NCBI RefSeq assembly: GCF_004337985.1
Contig: NC_043741.1
Location: 4,874,140 to 4,938,139 of the forward strand
From: Pyricularia pennisetigena
Taxonomy: Eukaryota > Ascomycota > Sordariomycetes > Magnaporthales > Pyriculariaceae
Reading direction: 5' to 3'
Length of the DNA stretch: 64,000 nucleotides
The position numbers and the translations under genes were made by a program. The notes under the pieces were generated by a model. The model saw only the letters and a program-made list of their open reading frames with translations, made no database searches and had not been told where the DNA came from. Of the stretch, positions 34,926 through 47,400 are shown piece by piece; within the stretch, counting starts at the first letter, position 1, and each line of letters begins with the position of its first letter.

Positions 34926-35771
34926 ATGACAACATCACCACCTCCACGGGTCTTCCCGCCAACGCGCCCCTCAGAGCTGCTGTCGTTACTCATCTCGCAA
35001 TGTGTATATCCAACGACCTTGGTGATCTGCAGCTCTCGGGGTGAATTCATGGCCTCGCTCGTCGACGACTTCCGGACCAGCGGACATGACCAAAGGCCAG
35101 GCTGCCCAGAACCTGCGTCACACATGGAGGAGCGTCATAGCAAACACGGAGACCTCGTCAAGGGGAAAGGAAAGGAAATGGTGTCCCAGGAGGAGAACCC
35201 AAAGGCCTCCGTTGTCGACGATGACGACCAACGAAAGGCGCAGCTCCTCGCAGCGCCGCTATTCCAGGTTGCCATCTCGCGGCATATCCGCGTGGTATTT
35301 GTGCCTACCGTTTCGCACCTGCGCGCTTTTCTGGCGGTATTCTCAACCCTGGAATCGGCATCCAAGGTCCGCCCACCACCGGCGCCGACGCGAACAGACC
35401 TGGAAACGCCTTCGGTGCATGAGCCGCCGTGGCTGCTCGTCTACGACTTCTTGGCTCTTCATCGCGACACCAGCGAGTGGAGTGCTCAGGGGATCGGCTT
35501 CACGGCTGCGAGTCTGGTTGAGGCGGCACATAGGAACAAGCTCGCTGCCGTCATCGTGGAAGCGCAGTCTTCTGTACCACCTGGCGCTGCAGTCGATAGC
35601 TTTGAGCGCCTGGCGACGGAGGATATTCCCGTCTTGAGCGTGACTGCACGGCGTCTTGGCCAAGATGGGGAAGTTGGGAATTGGATAGGGAGAACAGTGC
35701 CGGCCGAGAGGGTACTCGGTAGATGGTTTCGTTTTCAGCGACAGGAGTCGCTACAATCTTACATTTGTTAG
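34926..35771 (+). CDS. Conserved hypothetical protein, 281 residues (possible RecA-like core)
   Basis: A single exon with ATG at AAGAATGACA. The N-terminal segment ELLSLLISQCVYPTTLVICS reads like the first strand of a P-loop fold but has no intact Walker A (GxxxxGKT). LLAAPLFQVAISRHIRVVFV and HEPPWLLVYDFLALHRDTSE follow as further hydrophobic strands, then a helix-rich AASLVEAAHRNKLAAVIVEA. Between them is a charged, low-complexity insert (about 65-100). No signal peptide or membrane span. The pattern of buried strands suggests a degenerate RecA/Rad51-paralogue or Elongator-type fold, but this is only an inference from strand order. It sits between AP-3 beta and nuf2. Confidence 0.75.
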   Translation: MTTSPPPRVFPPTRPSELLSLLISQCVYPTTLVICSSRGEFMASLVDDFRTSGHDQRPGCPEPASHMEERHSKHGDLVKGKGKEMVSQEENPKASVVDDDDQRKAQLLAAPLFQVAISRHIRVVFVPTVSHLRAFLAVFSTLESASKVRPPPAPTRTDLETPSVHEPPWLLVYDFLALHRDTSEWSAQGIGFTAASLVEAAHRNKLAAVIVEAQSSVPPGAAVDSFERLATEDIPVLSVTARRLGQDGEVGNWIGRTVPAERVLGRWFRFQRQESLQSYIC

Positions 35772-35996
35772 AAACTGATCCGAAGATACGGCGTCTACGG
35801 AACTGCGAGCTTGATGAACTTCTCGCAAAACGGTCATTACACTTTAATCATCACACATAAATTCCATCCAAGCATGTCTAGCCCCAACTCCAAACTCCTG
35901 GTATACCAGACCCCATGACTTCATCGAGGTGCCCAAAGTAAGAATGAATAATAGCAAGAAACACGACCATAGTACCACCCAACACCATTCTGTCGC

Positions 35997-37482
35997 TCAT
36001 AATGACTGCTCCATTTCCGTCATGTAAAGCTTGATGTGTGCCTCCATTTTGAGGTACTCATCGTGGGCATTATGAACCTCCTGCTCGATTTGTTCTTTCA
36101 GATCAAGCATCTGTAAACGGAGCGTAAAAGTTAGTTAGTGTTGCGACGTATGAGAATTTTTAAGCAAGGATGGCAGGAGAACAATAACATACCTTTTTCT
36201 CGGTTTGCTCAATCCGGACTCTCCTCGTCTCTATATCGCGGCCCTTCTCCGTCCGCTCTTCGTTGAGCTTCTTGTGTATGGCCTTGAGCTCCTCCATTTT
36301 CTTCTTTGCCTCCTGCGCCCGCTGCGAACTCTGCTCGCGCAGCCGCTCGGTCCTCTCGTTCCATTTGGCCAACTGGCGTTGGAGTAACGACTCTGCACGC
36401 TCGACTTCCTTGACATCGGCACCGCGCTCGGCCAGCGCGTCGCGCTGCCTGGATTTCTTTGCGCTCTCCTCGTCCTCCTTGGCCAGCTCGGTTGCGATCT
36501 CGTCGAGTAGCTTGATGCACGACGCCACGTCCGCGCAGACTACGGTGAAAGAGTCCGCAGAGGTCTGCAGCGCGCGTGCCCTTCGGTCCAGCGAGTCGAT
36601 GTGCGCCCGCTCGCCATTGAGCGTGTTTGACAGGTCCGCCAAACTGGCTTGCAGGGCCGAGGGGCTCTGCAGTGTGTATGGCCGTAGCTTGGAGCTCTCC
36701 TGCTTGAGGCTCAATTTCTCGGCCGTTCTCTGCTCAAGCTGCTGCGCCAGCTCCGTCTTTCGCGCCTTGGCCTCCTCCAGACGAGCGGCGACGCGCTCCT
36801 GGTTCCGACGCAGCTCCAGCAGACGGCGCTTGAGATCCTCGTTCCGCCGCGTCTTTTCCTGGGCCAAGCTCTCCATAGCCCTCCGATTGCGCCTCATGTC
36901 GTCCAGCCGGGCGTCCATCTCCTGATTCTCCGAGTACAGGACGTCGATCCTGTTCTTGGTCTCCTGAACGCGGTCAAAGTGCTCGACAAACAGCTCGGCG
37001 TGTCCCTGCCTAAAGCGCACGAAATTTATGAGGTACGAAAGCAGGTGCACCAGGCGCTTATGAGTTGGCTTGTACATGTCGGAGAAGCTAAAGTCGGGCA
37101 CGCCGCAGGCGACCAGCAGCTGGCGAAAGGCGGCGTAGAAGCCCATGAGGTTGCGCGTGTCGCTGGGCATGAGCGCCTCGCCAAAGTCGGCACTGCCACA
37201 AACCTCCTCGGCGGCGGCGCGCATCGCCGGGTCGACCGTCTCGCGCGTCACGTTCATCGTCTTCTCGGCGAACAGCTCGAATATCATCTGCACCTGCAGC
37301 GGGTTGGGCTTCTCGAGGTCGGAGAAGTCAAACTTGGTGAAGCCGAGGTCGCGGATGCAGCCCACGATCTCTGCGTCGCGTAGGATCATCAGGTCCTGTT
37401 CTTCCTTCTCTCGCTTGTTGGTCTTGCCGCGCGACTGCTGCTGCGACGGCGGGATGATGGACATGCGCGGATTATACGCCAT
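35997..37482 (-). CDS. nuf2: Kinetochore protein Nuf2 (NDC80 complex)
   Basis: Exons 37482-36193 and 36110-35997 give 467 residues, the normal fungal length. The N-terminal calponin-homology domain (about 25-165) shows [40 protein letters not shown] and [20 protein letters not shown]. The rest is a long coiled coil that pairs with Ndc80 and attaches kinetochores to microtubules. The final 38-codon exon is not in the long frame: after a GTATGT donor and a TTTACAG acceptor it adds [20 protein letters not shown] and ends [13 protein letters not shown], the conserved C-terminal tail that binds Spc24/Spc25. Without it the protein would end in [10 protein letters not shown], which is intron sequence. 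Confidence 0.95.
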
Positions 37483-40400
37483 TTTGGCAGCGGTGTTTCA
37501 GTTAGGTCGGGTCGATGCGTTTGGTGTATTTATTTGTTAATCTCCTGGTTCCTATCAATTATTGGACGTGAATGATAGATACTACGTATTGGCAGTCCGG
37601 GATCTTAGATGATGCAAGTGATGCAATTCCAATGCGTGTCGTGGAAAAGCGCGTTTCAGTGCTTTGGTTAATTAAAAGTCTGATGGTAAACAATTAGGGG
37701 GACCGTTGCCCTGGTTACTTGGTGTGTACCCTAACCCTCTTTTGCTACCCCTCCAAGCTGCCCGCCGTTCTTGCCACTCACTGGCGACTGGCTTCAAACC
37801 ACCCCGTCTAGGCGCTAGGCACTCAGATGCCACGATCAGCAGCTAGCAAAACATAGCGCAGCTTTTCAGTGCATCTCCACCTCCGAGTGATCTCCGTCAC
37901 TCCGTCTTCCAACCACAAGTTAACCACAAGGAAATTTTATTATTGATGCGCATTTTCGGCCGTGACCGGATCGCCTCTCAAGCGGAGTAGGTTCCTCTTT
38001 TTATCTGTAACTACCGGCTCCTCGGCCACCACATCCATAGTAACCCAAGCGTCAACGCATGATGCATTGGATACACTATCCGTACCAGACGCCTGCGGTT
38101 TCGGCTGAAAAAGCCAACTATTACTGCATATCTATTCACAAAACCCCACGCCACGGACAGGATTGGCTGGGACTTCCCGACTTTTTAGCATTTGCAAATT
38201 TCCCCGACGCAAGCCTTCTCCTTGACTAAACCTAGTAGTATTTCTTTTGGCCACAAGATTATCCATGTTGCCATGGTCAATAGATTTCGCCAGCGGCTAC
38301 CTTCCGAGTCCCTCAAGGTCTTTGGGGGCTTCGGGGGCTTCTTGAAAGCCACACTTGGTTCTCTGCCGTCTGCCGGATGGGGCAGATCAACAGTAGATCG
38401 GCTGCCTTTCTAGACTTGATCTGCGTCTGTGGCAAGCCAGTCGCCATTTAATTCTACAGCCAGCCGTTAGAAACCCCGTACCCCCTATTGTGCATATTTT
38501 CTCAAAGGCTTAGACATTGCTTGACCATTTATTTGCACTCCCTAGCAGCTGAAGTCGGACCAGAACAGAGGCATGCGTCAGCTATCCGTCTCGGAACACA
38601 CGGCGCAATGTATGGCTCGCGGGCTACAACAGCATGGCCAAGGGCTGGCTGTTATACGCAGGGCATACACTGGGCGAGGGAAAAAGGGGTCCTTTGAGTG
38701 CGACGGCGCCCACCCGGCCGTTGTTTCCAGAGACTCGCTCACCGGAGGCCATCACATCATGCTGCCCCATGGTATCTATCTGCGCCCGACGCCGTGGCAC
38801 CTTGACAGGTGTGCATAGTGCATGTAAAGAGGCTGCATGCGGGCTCGGTGTGGCAACAGCATAACCCGCCCTATGAGGCATGCACAAAGTTCTTGTGAAC
38901 GACCAAGTCAGCATAGCACAATTCCGATTCATGGTGGTGTCTCTTTTCTCGCATGCAACTTAGTACCCGAACCAAAGTTGAGAATGTCGGTCAAAAAGAG
39001 ATGCGTCACTTGTGATGAAAATTCTCGATCCTATAGGGTGCGAACGCGTCGTCTCCAGCTCGCGACGTCACTGGCCTCCTCATTCCCTGTCCCTGCTGGG
39101 CTGCAGTAGTGGTATTTTCAGTGGGCGAATGGGGGCCGCTAGATGGCGCCCTGAGTTATGATCCCTGCGAGATTTAAAGCTCCAAAAAGAGGTGGCTGGG
39201 ACTACTGGGCCCCCGGGACCGGGGGTGTTGCTGTTGCCACCGATGCCACTTGAGAGTTTGGTATTACTCCATAGTCGAAAAGCTGCGATGCAGATGGGAT
39301 AGTGTCACTTGGATCCGTTGTACCGAATTGCTAGAGGACGGTAAAGGAAAAGTATGGGCGGAGTTACACAGTCCTGTTCTGCAGTGTCATCTGTCAAAAC
39401 CGCAACATTTTTACTGACGATTGCATTTGGTACGACATGGGCACTCGGAAAGACACTCCAGCAAAGGACCACTGCTTCAGGGTGCAGTTCTCGTTTAAGA
39501 TGCGGTGCCAAGTCGGGCTGGGGGGTGGTTCTGGGTCCAATATCAATCGTGGGTGGGCACCTACAATATGCGCCGTAATGCTACGATGCTACCAGCTGAC
39601 GGCATTGAATATTCTCACGGGGTTTCCAAGAGAAAAGGCCCTGGCTGGATGGGGTGGAAACATGTTTGTTTCAAGGAAAGGAAACTCGGGGAGCCCCGAA
39701 ACCTAGGTTTTGCTTTGCAACCCAATTTAATCGTTCAAATGCCCTACGAGTCGATACTACCTAGTATCTGTAAAACAAAGTTGGATAAATGAGTACTGAC
39801 CAAGTCTACTGGGTACCAAGATTTGAGCAATAGAAAGGAAAAGAAACGAGGTAGAAAGAGAGAAAAAAAAAAAAAAAAAAAAAGGCTCAAAGAAATTCTG
39901 GGGTAGGTCCAACTCTATCACACATAGAACCACTCATTGCCTGCAGCGTGGCTGAAAGCAGATGCGAAAGAAACGCAGTGGGTTGATGCAGACCAAAACA
40001 GTCAAAAGCAAAAGCAGAGCCCCTCGATGTAAGAGCTGGTTGTAATCCACAATAACACCCCTGCAACCCTTGGATTCCGTGGCTTGCAGCAGTCGGCGCC
40101 ATGCCGCCTACTGCCAAGGACCAATTGGAAAGTTGAGAGCCTTGATACAGTAGCAAAAGGAGGTCAAGATAGGGAAAAAGAATCGAACTAGTGAGGAATG
40201 GTGGAACAGTTCAAGGCGCATCTATAGCGCGACAACAAAGCAAATTAAGCTCAATCCTCAATCGACCACATAGTCTACGAGACGGACAGAACCGGCCCGG
40301 AGTAAAGGTAGACTAAAGAGTACAATCAGTTGACGACGGGCGTCGACGAATATTGTGGGAAGAGGGGGGGAAGCTGAAAGGGAAAGGACAAGTAAGAAAT

Positions 40401-41975
40401 TTAGAGAGACATAGCTACGAGCGATGCACCGTTAGCGACCATTCCATCGAGCTTTGTGTTGTCAACCAGATCCAATAAGAATAGCAAGCATTGTAAGTTG
40501 GTAGAATCTGGGTGTTTTGTTTACGAGAAGAATATCTAGAAATGGACTAGAACTAGAATTAGATCTACTCTAGGTGCATTGCAGTCTGAGATGTCGACTA
40601 GACTAGTCTAATCGGACAAATAAAACAAACAAACACGAGTCACCAAAATATTTATCAATCTCAACAGAGAGAATGGTAGTTAGGGCATTAGGCAGGCAAG
40701 GGAAAGTGTACCTAATATGGACCGACTGATCTCGGTTGCATGACTTCATTTGCGCAGGAATCAAAAGAGATAACCCCATACCTCGGTCGCCGATCTCTTC
40801 CTTTTCCTATCACTTTACTAATTTATTGTTCCGATTCTGGTCAACAAAGCTACCCTACGACAGAACACGAACAAGAAGACAAAGTACGAAGGTATTAGGT
40901 TCGGCCTCACTTTGTCCCTCTTGTTTAGTCGCCCTTCGAGGTCGCATCAGTTACCACTTGCAACCCACTTTTGCCAGTGACCGCCACCGCCCCACCTCGA
41001 TCATCTCTTCGGTACCTTACCTTGCCGCTAAGCTACCGTGCCGAGCGCCTTTCCCTTTTGAAGTTGCTGCTGATGTCTTTCGACTCGACTCCTTGGAACC
41101 CCCTTGCGTCAGAAGAACTTGACTTCATGTAACCTCAGGGAGCTACTGGCAGACAGCAGATAGACAGGACGGGACATGCATTATCAGTCAGCCCAGCCCA
41201 TTCACTCACTCATTATTAACTTTCACTTCCCGTGGACTTCCTCCCTTCTGTCAACCTTCCATTCCCTTCCTAGGCCAAGCAATATTTTGACCAATTCCCA
41301 CCCAGCAGGCAACCCACTTGGCCCTACCCACTCACCCACTTCCCGTTCCCGCATGTGAAGCAATTCTTGCCGCCTCTCACCCAAGGGTCTGGATCGCATT
41401 TTCCTCATCCATAAACCTGAGTCGAACGATTTGTCCCATCTTTTCCTCTCTATTCCCCCTCTTGCCAGGAACACACCAACGGCTGTTCAAAGCAATCAGT
41501 CGAAAATAAAACAAACGCGCATTAAAGTCGCAGAAAGCAGGTACAGTCCGGGCAGTCCGAACTTAAACATCCGTCATCCCTTCTTTTGCTCCACACCTAA
41601 CTCATGGTCACCCTGTCCAGAGAAAAATACTGGACTACTACAGTACAAGACCTCTCGCTTAGCATCTTGCTCAAGCCTCCTCGTCTTTTGCACGACTGTC
41701 TACCTCTATTCGACTTGGCCACAAGCTACAAGGGACCTGAGAAGCATCAACCTGCGATAGACACTTTTGAGCTCACAAGCCGCTCAAATTCCTCGACCTG
41801 GTCAACATATAGCGTCTACGGCTCCACTCCCAATGATGCTGTCCGATCCCGACGCAATTCCCGGGATCCCTTTTCATTCTATTGACGGTCCCAAACCTTG
41901 CGACCTGCATTAATTTGCACTAGATTAAATTTGAGAAGCTTTGGGCCGCAGCTGCCTACTTAGGCAGGGCCCAGC
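37483..41975. other. Gene-poor 4.5-kb stretch
   Basis: No gene supported. It contains a 23-base A run near 39862, the motif GACTAGACTAGTCTAA at 40596-40611, and from about 40.7 kb a C/T-rich tract typical of a long fungal promoter or 5' UTR for the 828-residue gene. An ATG-started frame at 41604-41885 is listed separately. Confidence 0.5.
41604..41885 (+). other. Upstream open reading frame (93 codons), possible uORF or small gene
   Basis: It starts with ATG (MVTLSREKYWTTTVQ) and ends RRNSRDPFSFY, 90 bp before and in the same frame as the 828-residue gene. Composition is protein-like but no family is recognised. It could be a uORF, a small protein, or a missed 5' exon; I found no convincing splice pair joining it to the main frame. 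Confidence 0.3.
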
Positions 41976-44462
41976 ATGGCCATTTGGTTGTTTCGGCGAC
42001 GCAGTAAGAGGCTGCGCTCCCATGACAAAACACAGACAGGCGATGCGCCTCCATTCTCACGACGACAGACCGCCCCGGTGGCTACGGGGGGAAGCATCTC
42101 ATCACCGCCAATCGATGCGCAGGGGAATGCTGTCGATCTCGCCAGCATACCCCAACATGGACGGGCGTCTCCGTCGGCCTATAGCTTCGAGTCTGGCCAC
42201 CAGGACGAGATCCATGTTGGGCGCAGGAAAAGCAGGCGGAAGTCAAAAAGAGCGTCAGCCCCACCCCCTGGCCGCTCTATACTTGGGGGAGGCCCCGCAA
42301 GTAACTGGCGTGTTAATGCCCCCCGCCAAACAATAACGGCAACGCACGATGAGCAACAGGAACATGAAGGGGACCTTCTGGAAGGCGATAATTCTTTCTT
42401 TGGCCTTATTCCAACGCTACACCCATCTAAGCGTGATAGCGGCCACCTGATGTCGCGGAAACTCACCAAACGAAGAAAGAACTCCCACGATCGCGAGAGG
42501 GAAGCTGAGCTCAAGGCTGGACGGGACTTTACCCCGTTGCGCCCAGCCACCGACGCCTGGTCCTCGGGCCGCCCCGTCGGAAAGGAAACTCAGAGGGTCA
42601 AGTCTGGCCTCACGAGAGGACCCCCGTGGGAGCGGGAGCGTTACAACTCTGATGTTTCATTACCTAGAGCAAGCTCGATACATTCGAGTCTCTCCTCGGA
42701 TTCAGAGCAGGTGTCCTACCGCGTCTCAGCCCTCGATTCGCTCGCCCCGAAGCCGACCCTCCGATATTCCGCCCACCCACGATGGGGTCATCGTCATCAC
42801 TCTGCTGGCTCGGCTCCCGCCGGGGCAGCGCCTCAACGAAGAGTCTTGGGTGCACAGATCCCAGAGGCGATACTGAAGGCGCATAAGCGCGTCGATGATC
42901 TGGCCGATGATTTAAATGCAAGTGATCTGCGAGAACTTATGGAACGTGACAAGCGGAGGAGGGAAAGAAAACGGGAACGTGAACAAGAGAAAATCGAAAA
43001 GAGACTGGCTCGAAGGGCAGAAAGAGAGCGGCAAGCACTGGAAGCTGGTGTCCCGTTACCGAATCTCGAACGTGGCGTGCTGGGACGTGAGGCTCTCGTT
43101 ACAGGCGCAGACCAGACCTCGGCGGTTGTAACGTCATCTCGACGTCGGGACACTGAAGACCCCCCTTCAGAAAGCAAGGGCAAGCGTGTCGCGGGTCGTG
43201 GCGAGGTTTCCGAGGGCGTGATTGATGAGCCGCCCGTGCCAGCACAGGCGTTCCATCGTGTGGACAGTATCCCTGCGGAGCCAGCATCTCCAGCAAAGGT
43301 CCCTCAGGAAAGGACAGTTCCACCGACCTCGCGGGATACCAGTCCAAAGACAAAGGGATTTGTACGGTCCAAGAAGAGCCATTCCAAATCATCGCTTTCA
43401 GAGCAGAACCAGTCGCAGAACTCCAGCGCTACTCTGAAGGTTTCGGAAAGCTCGTTCAAAGGTCCCATGTCCTGGATATCGATCTTCAAGTGGGGTCGTA
43501 AACGTAACCCAGGGCCGTCCTCCTTCTCCAACACGTCACGGGATTCGATGTCGACGTCTCAACCACCGTCCGCAACTACAGCAACAAATATTACCTTTAT
43601 ACCCCCTGTAGCTTCGGGGCTGGCGTCTACCGTTCCAAAGCGCACCAGATCCCGCTTCCGGGAAGACCTCCCCGAGCTACCCCGTTCGCCGCACGAATCT
43701 GAGATACAACCGCCGCCAGATAGACCGCTGCCACCGACTGTCAAGGAACTACCTGATGCGATGCCCATACCATCTGCGCCTATCGACATTCCTAAACGAA
43801 GATATGATACACCAACTTCTATGCTTGTTGATGGCGCATCACCCGAGCCACAGCAGTCCATGTCGCTTGCTTCTATTGATTCGGAAGCATCTTGGCTATC
43901 AGGAGGCCGGATGAGGAGCAACCGGCTATCTTCTCAGATGAAGCAGCGTGCCCACCGGTCTGTCGAGTACGGTATGCCAGACCCTGAGAACAACGAGGAC
44001 GACTCGGTGGGGATAGCAGATGACGAGTACCTTAATCGTGTTGCTCGTCGTGTTTCCGCAGCAGACTCTTTAGGTTGGACTCGTAGGGGTTCCACTGGTG
44101 ACGCTGTCCCCTCCAGCGACGAGGACGACGGCGCAAGATGGGGCTCGATCAGCGGAAGAAAGCCCAGCCTTACAAAGCCTCGTTCTGTTGATCGAATCAA
44201 AAGCCGCGAGGGCCTGCTGAACACGGTTTCCAGCGTCAACGAGGAGGATTATAACGATAAGGAGCAAGACTCTCCCGTCAGCCCATCCAGCATCGGTGCC
44301 GATATCCATAGTGCCACCAGTGTCGACCTTGGCAAGGGAAACGCCCGGAGAATCAGTGCTAAAAGTGCCATACTCCTCGATCTGTCGCCTAGGGGTTCGA
44401 TGGATGTCAAAAGAGTTAGTCTGGGCCCACAGTGGTCCGAGTCTACTCCAAAACAAGACTAG
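41976..44462 (+). CDS. Large, mostly disordered fungal protein, 828 residues
   Basis: A single exon with a start at GCCCAGCATGGCC. The product is serine-, arginine- and proline-rich and probably disordered for most of its length. The basic N terminus reads MAIWLFRRRSKRLR. A charged helical stretch at about 304-350 (DLNASDLRELMERDKRRRER, then EKRLARRAERERQ) is the only region likely to form a coiled coil. Many SP/TP and RRxS-type sites suggest phosphorylation. There is no signal peptide, no membrane span and no catalytic motif I can name. Long stretches without stops and the ordinary codon use argue for a real gene. It is preceded by a 90-bp gap and an in-frame upstream ORF. Confidence 0.82.
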   Translation: MAIWLFRRRSKRLRSHDKTQTGDAPPFSRRQTAPVATGGSISSPPIDAQGNAVDLASIPQHGRASPSAYSFESGHQDEIHVGRRKSRRKSKRASAPPPGRSILGGGPASNWRVNAPRQTITATHDEQQEHEGDLLEGDNSFFGLIPTLHPSKRDSGHLMSRKLTKRRKNSHDREREAELKAGRDFTPLRPATDAWSSGRPVGKETQRVKSGLTRGPPWERERYNSDVSLPRASSIHSSLSSDSEQVSYRVSALDSLAPKPTLRYSAHPRWGHRHHSAGSAPAGAAPQRRVLGAQIPEAILKAHKRVDDLADDLNASDLRELMERDKRRRERKREREQEKIEKRLARRAERERQALEAGVPLPNLERGVLGREALVTGADQTSAVVTSSRRRDTEDPPSESKGKRVAGRGEVSEGVIDEPPVPAQAFHRVDSIPAEPASPAKVPQERTVPPTSRDTSPKTKGFVRSKKSHSKSSLSEQNQSQNSSATLKVSESSFKGPMSWISIFKWGRKRNPGPSSFSNTSRDSMSTSQPPSATTATNITFIPPVASGLASTVPKRTRSRFREDLPELPRSPHESEIQPPPDRPLPPTVKELPDAMPIPSAPIDIPKRRYDTPTSMLVDGASPEPQQSMSLASIDSEASWLSGGRMRSNRLSSQMKQRAHRSVEYGMPDPENNEDDSVGIADDEYLNRVARRVSAADSLGWTRRGSTGDAVPSSDEDDGARWGSISGRKPSLTKPRSVDRIKSREGLLNTVSSVNEEDYNDKEQDSPVSPSSIGADIHSATSVDLGKGNARRISAKSAILLDLSPRGSMDVKRVSLGPQWSESTPKQD

Positions 44463-47400
44463 ACGTCACTCTGATGAGAGTCGAGTGGAAGAGGAAGAAG
44501 GATAAAGTCACTGAGCAACAAACACATGGTCCGAGAAACGGATCTCAAAGCTGAGCCACATGAGCACAAGAGACGCACATAACTACACAACACCACATTC
44601 GTTTGAACCATTTCCTTACAAACTTGTTTCGATCATATCGGGACAAAACACCGCTCGCTTAACTCTATTTCCTTAAATGTCACCACACCAACTACATTCG
44701 CTCATTTACACCTTTCCTATCTTGTCATTCACAACCCTTAAAATCACACCAAAAAAAATCCGGAAAAGAAGAAAAGTCTCGCTCAGACACATGTGGCTCG
44801 ATGCTAGAGAACCCCTATCTCAACCCTACCGCTTGATATTATCCGACTCTCATCTTTAAGACGCTCTCTGTAGGCCTGGGGCCTGTGAAGTGGCTTCTGC
44901 TTTTGTATGATGAATATGTTGAGTTTCTATTTTTACAGTCCAGCTATTTTAGCGATTATCTTGGCCTGTCTTTTACGCTTCTGATTGTTCATTTTCTTCG
45001 ACATAAAGATACCCCCAAAGTTTTGATGTTAGCCCCAGATACGTTTGTTTTTGTTGGGGGATGTTTGGTGCTAGAGGTGCCTTGGAATGGCGGAAAGATA
45101 ATTGGGGCCCCAGGACGTGCTTTGGGAGGTTAGAGTGAGGTGTTATGAGAACACACTAGAATAATAGAGGACGAATGAAATACGAATGCAAATAATACGA
45201 GAATGTCTTTTTTGTGTGTGTGTGTGTGTGTGTGTTTTTGAAGTATCCATTCGCCCAAAGGAGACAAGTGGCTTCGCCTCGTTCAGAACCATTCTTCTTT
45301 TGACATGAAAGCAGCTTCGCAGGCTCACTGCGAGTCTTGTTTTCCATAAGCTCTCATTATGGTGCTATTCTGCAAGCCTTATGATTACTCGCTGCTGTAT
45401 TTCGCGTCCTGACGCAAGTGTGGTTACTTGCATCTATACATCTAACTGTCTAAGGTAGGCAGGTATGCGCAGCCCGCAAGGATCACAGCCGTGCTGTGCT
45501 GAGACTGATTAGTTGTGCGACTCTTGCCACATGGCATGTCAAACTGGTTCAGGTTCCTCGGGGTGTACAGCAAAAGGAAGATGAAGTCATGTGGCTTGTG
45601 GTCTAGATCCGCTCTGCTGTCGTATGTCTCTGTGGATAGTGGTGGCTGGGGCAATTCGCTTCTTCCTTTCTCTCCCTTTTTCCCCCGACTTGCTTTTTCT
45701 TCTTGATTTCTTTAGCCCTCTCAATATTTGAATCCAACCATTTCTAGCTTGATACTGCAGTCTAGAAGTCTAGACTAGTCGGAGATTTATCTTTTCTGCA
45801 GCAGCACCGTTACAGCCTCAGAGGATAGTCATATTACTTCCTTGTCTAGTACACATACATGACTCTTGAAGCCAGAGACACAATGTGCTGTTAAACCAAG
45901 GGGCAAGAGGGGTTTTTGGGGGGTGGCTGTTGCCTGAGATAGCAGTCCGAGCATCAACCCAGCTGTCACGTATGTGCCTCGTATGCATACATCTGATGGA
46001 ATCAACGGGGGTAGAATCGGAGCTAATGTCATTCGACCAAAGAGGATGTCACAGCACCGGAAGGCGCTCCGTTCAAGTTTGAGCAAAAGCCGCCGATTTG
46101 AAACGTCCCGTTTTATAAGTATTCCAGTACGTCTGTCAGAGACAGCCCGGCAGACTAACATGAGGCAGCAAGCTATGGCCATGCAGAGTAGCTAGCTTCC
46201 TGTCGTTGGGTGAGATCCCCAACGCATGTACATGTACGCGGTCTAAACCGATCTAGGCTATTTCTAGTCTAGTATACTTTTAGTCAACGAACACTTCTTA
46301 CTTCCAGAAGCATCTGCTCCAACGCGGATTGGCCAACTACGGCAGCGGGCCGGGAGTTTTTTTTCTCTCTCTCTCTTGTGTTTCTTGGTCAAGAATCCCA
46401 ACGGCGGGCCACACTCCGAACTTGCCAATTACAGACGGATATGCACTTGGTTCCATTTCTGGTTCCCCCGCATTGTCCATGATGCTCGCCTGCGGAACCT
46501 CCCGCCGGCTGGGAATATGGGAAAGATATTATGCGGGCTTTTTTTTTTGCTCTCCTCCTTTGGGATGAACGGCGGGGTCACCGAATTCCCAAGGATTCCC
46601 ACCAGCCAGCTGGGAGCACTGAGGCGGAAGGTTTAAGACATGTGACGGCAGAGACAGGACAGGGAGAAAAAAAAACACCAACGCCGGTTCATCTGGCGGC
46701 TGGGCGTTCTGCTACATTTGCTTCTTACACCCCCTCAAGAGCGTTGAGGATTTGAAGACTTTTGCTCGGCAATCTCAGGAGGCTGACTGGGCTTACATAG
46801 GGCAGAAACAGATAGAAAGATTAATTACAGTGAATATATTTTTCCGAAAACGGCTTTTGATTAATCAATATGATACACCTGCCATCCAGCCCTCGTTGAA
46901 AATTAAGGTTTGACAAGAGTTTTATACGTGGCAAATATTGAGTGCAACACGTGCATCGGGGACTTGGTGCATCCCGGTAGCGAGGTCGATTCACATTTGT
47001 GTTTTTTGTTCGCTGGGACGATGTTGGCGGTGGGGGACAGGGGTTAGAGCTTCCCGTCCCGGATAAAGAGGAAAAGCGGTCGAGAGAGCCGGAGATGGTT
47101 GGGCTGTAGAACTTGTCGAATTGGGACTGGGTATTGACTCAGGCAAGGAAGGTTAAAAGAAGAAAAAAGAAGGGTGCAGAGGGTGAAGACGGAGGGCACG
47201 ATATTACAGTACCTATTGTCAAGTACCGTGGATAGTGGAGAAGCGGACCGTCAACGGAAAAAGAAAAGGGGGATACGAAATAAGGTGGAGAGCCAAGCAC
47301 ATTCATTAGACATGCATACACATCAAAGTTCGAATAGGCGCACACAACAATAGTCTTCCGATCGGTGAAGGAGATGGCCGTGGGCAGATTCGTATTCAAC

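Noticed and set aside
35041..35637. 198-codon plus-strand frame
   Set aside because: Alternate frame of the 281-residue gene with arginine/serine-heavy shadow composition.
46204..46224. 7-bp inverted repeat CGTTGGG/CCCAACG
   Set aside because: Short stems of this length are expected by chance in 64 kb.
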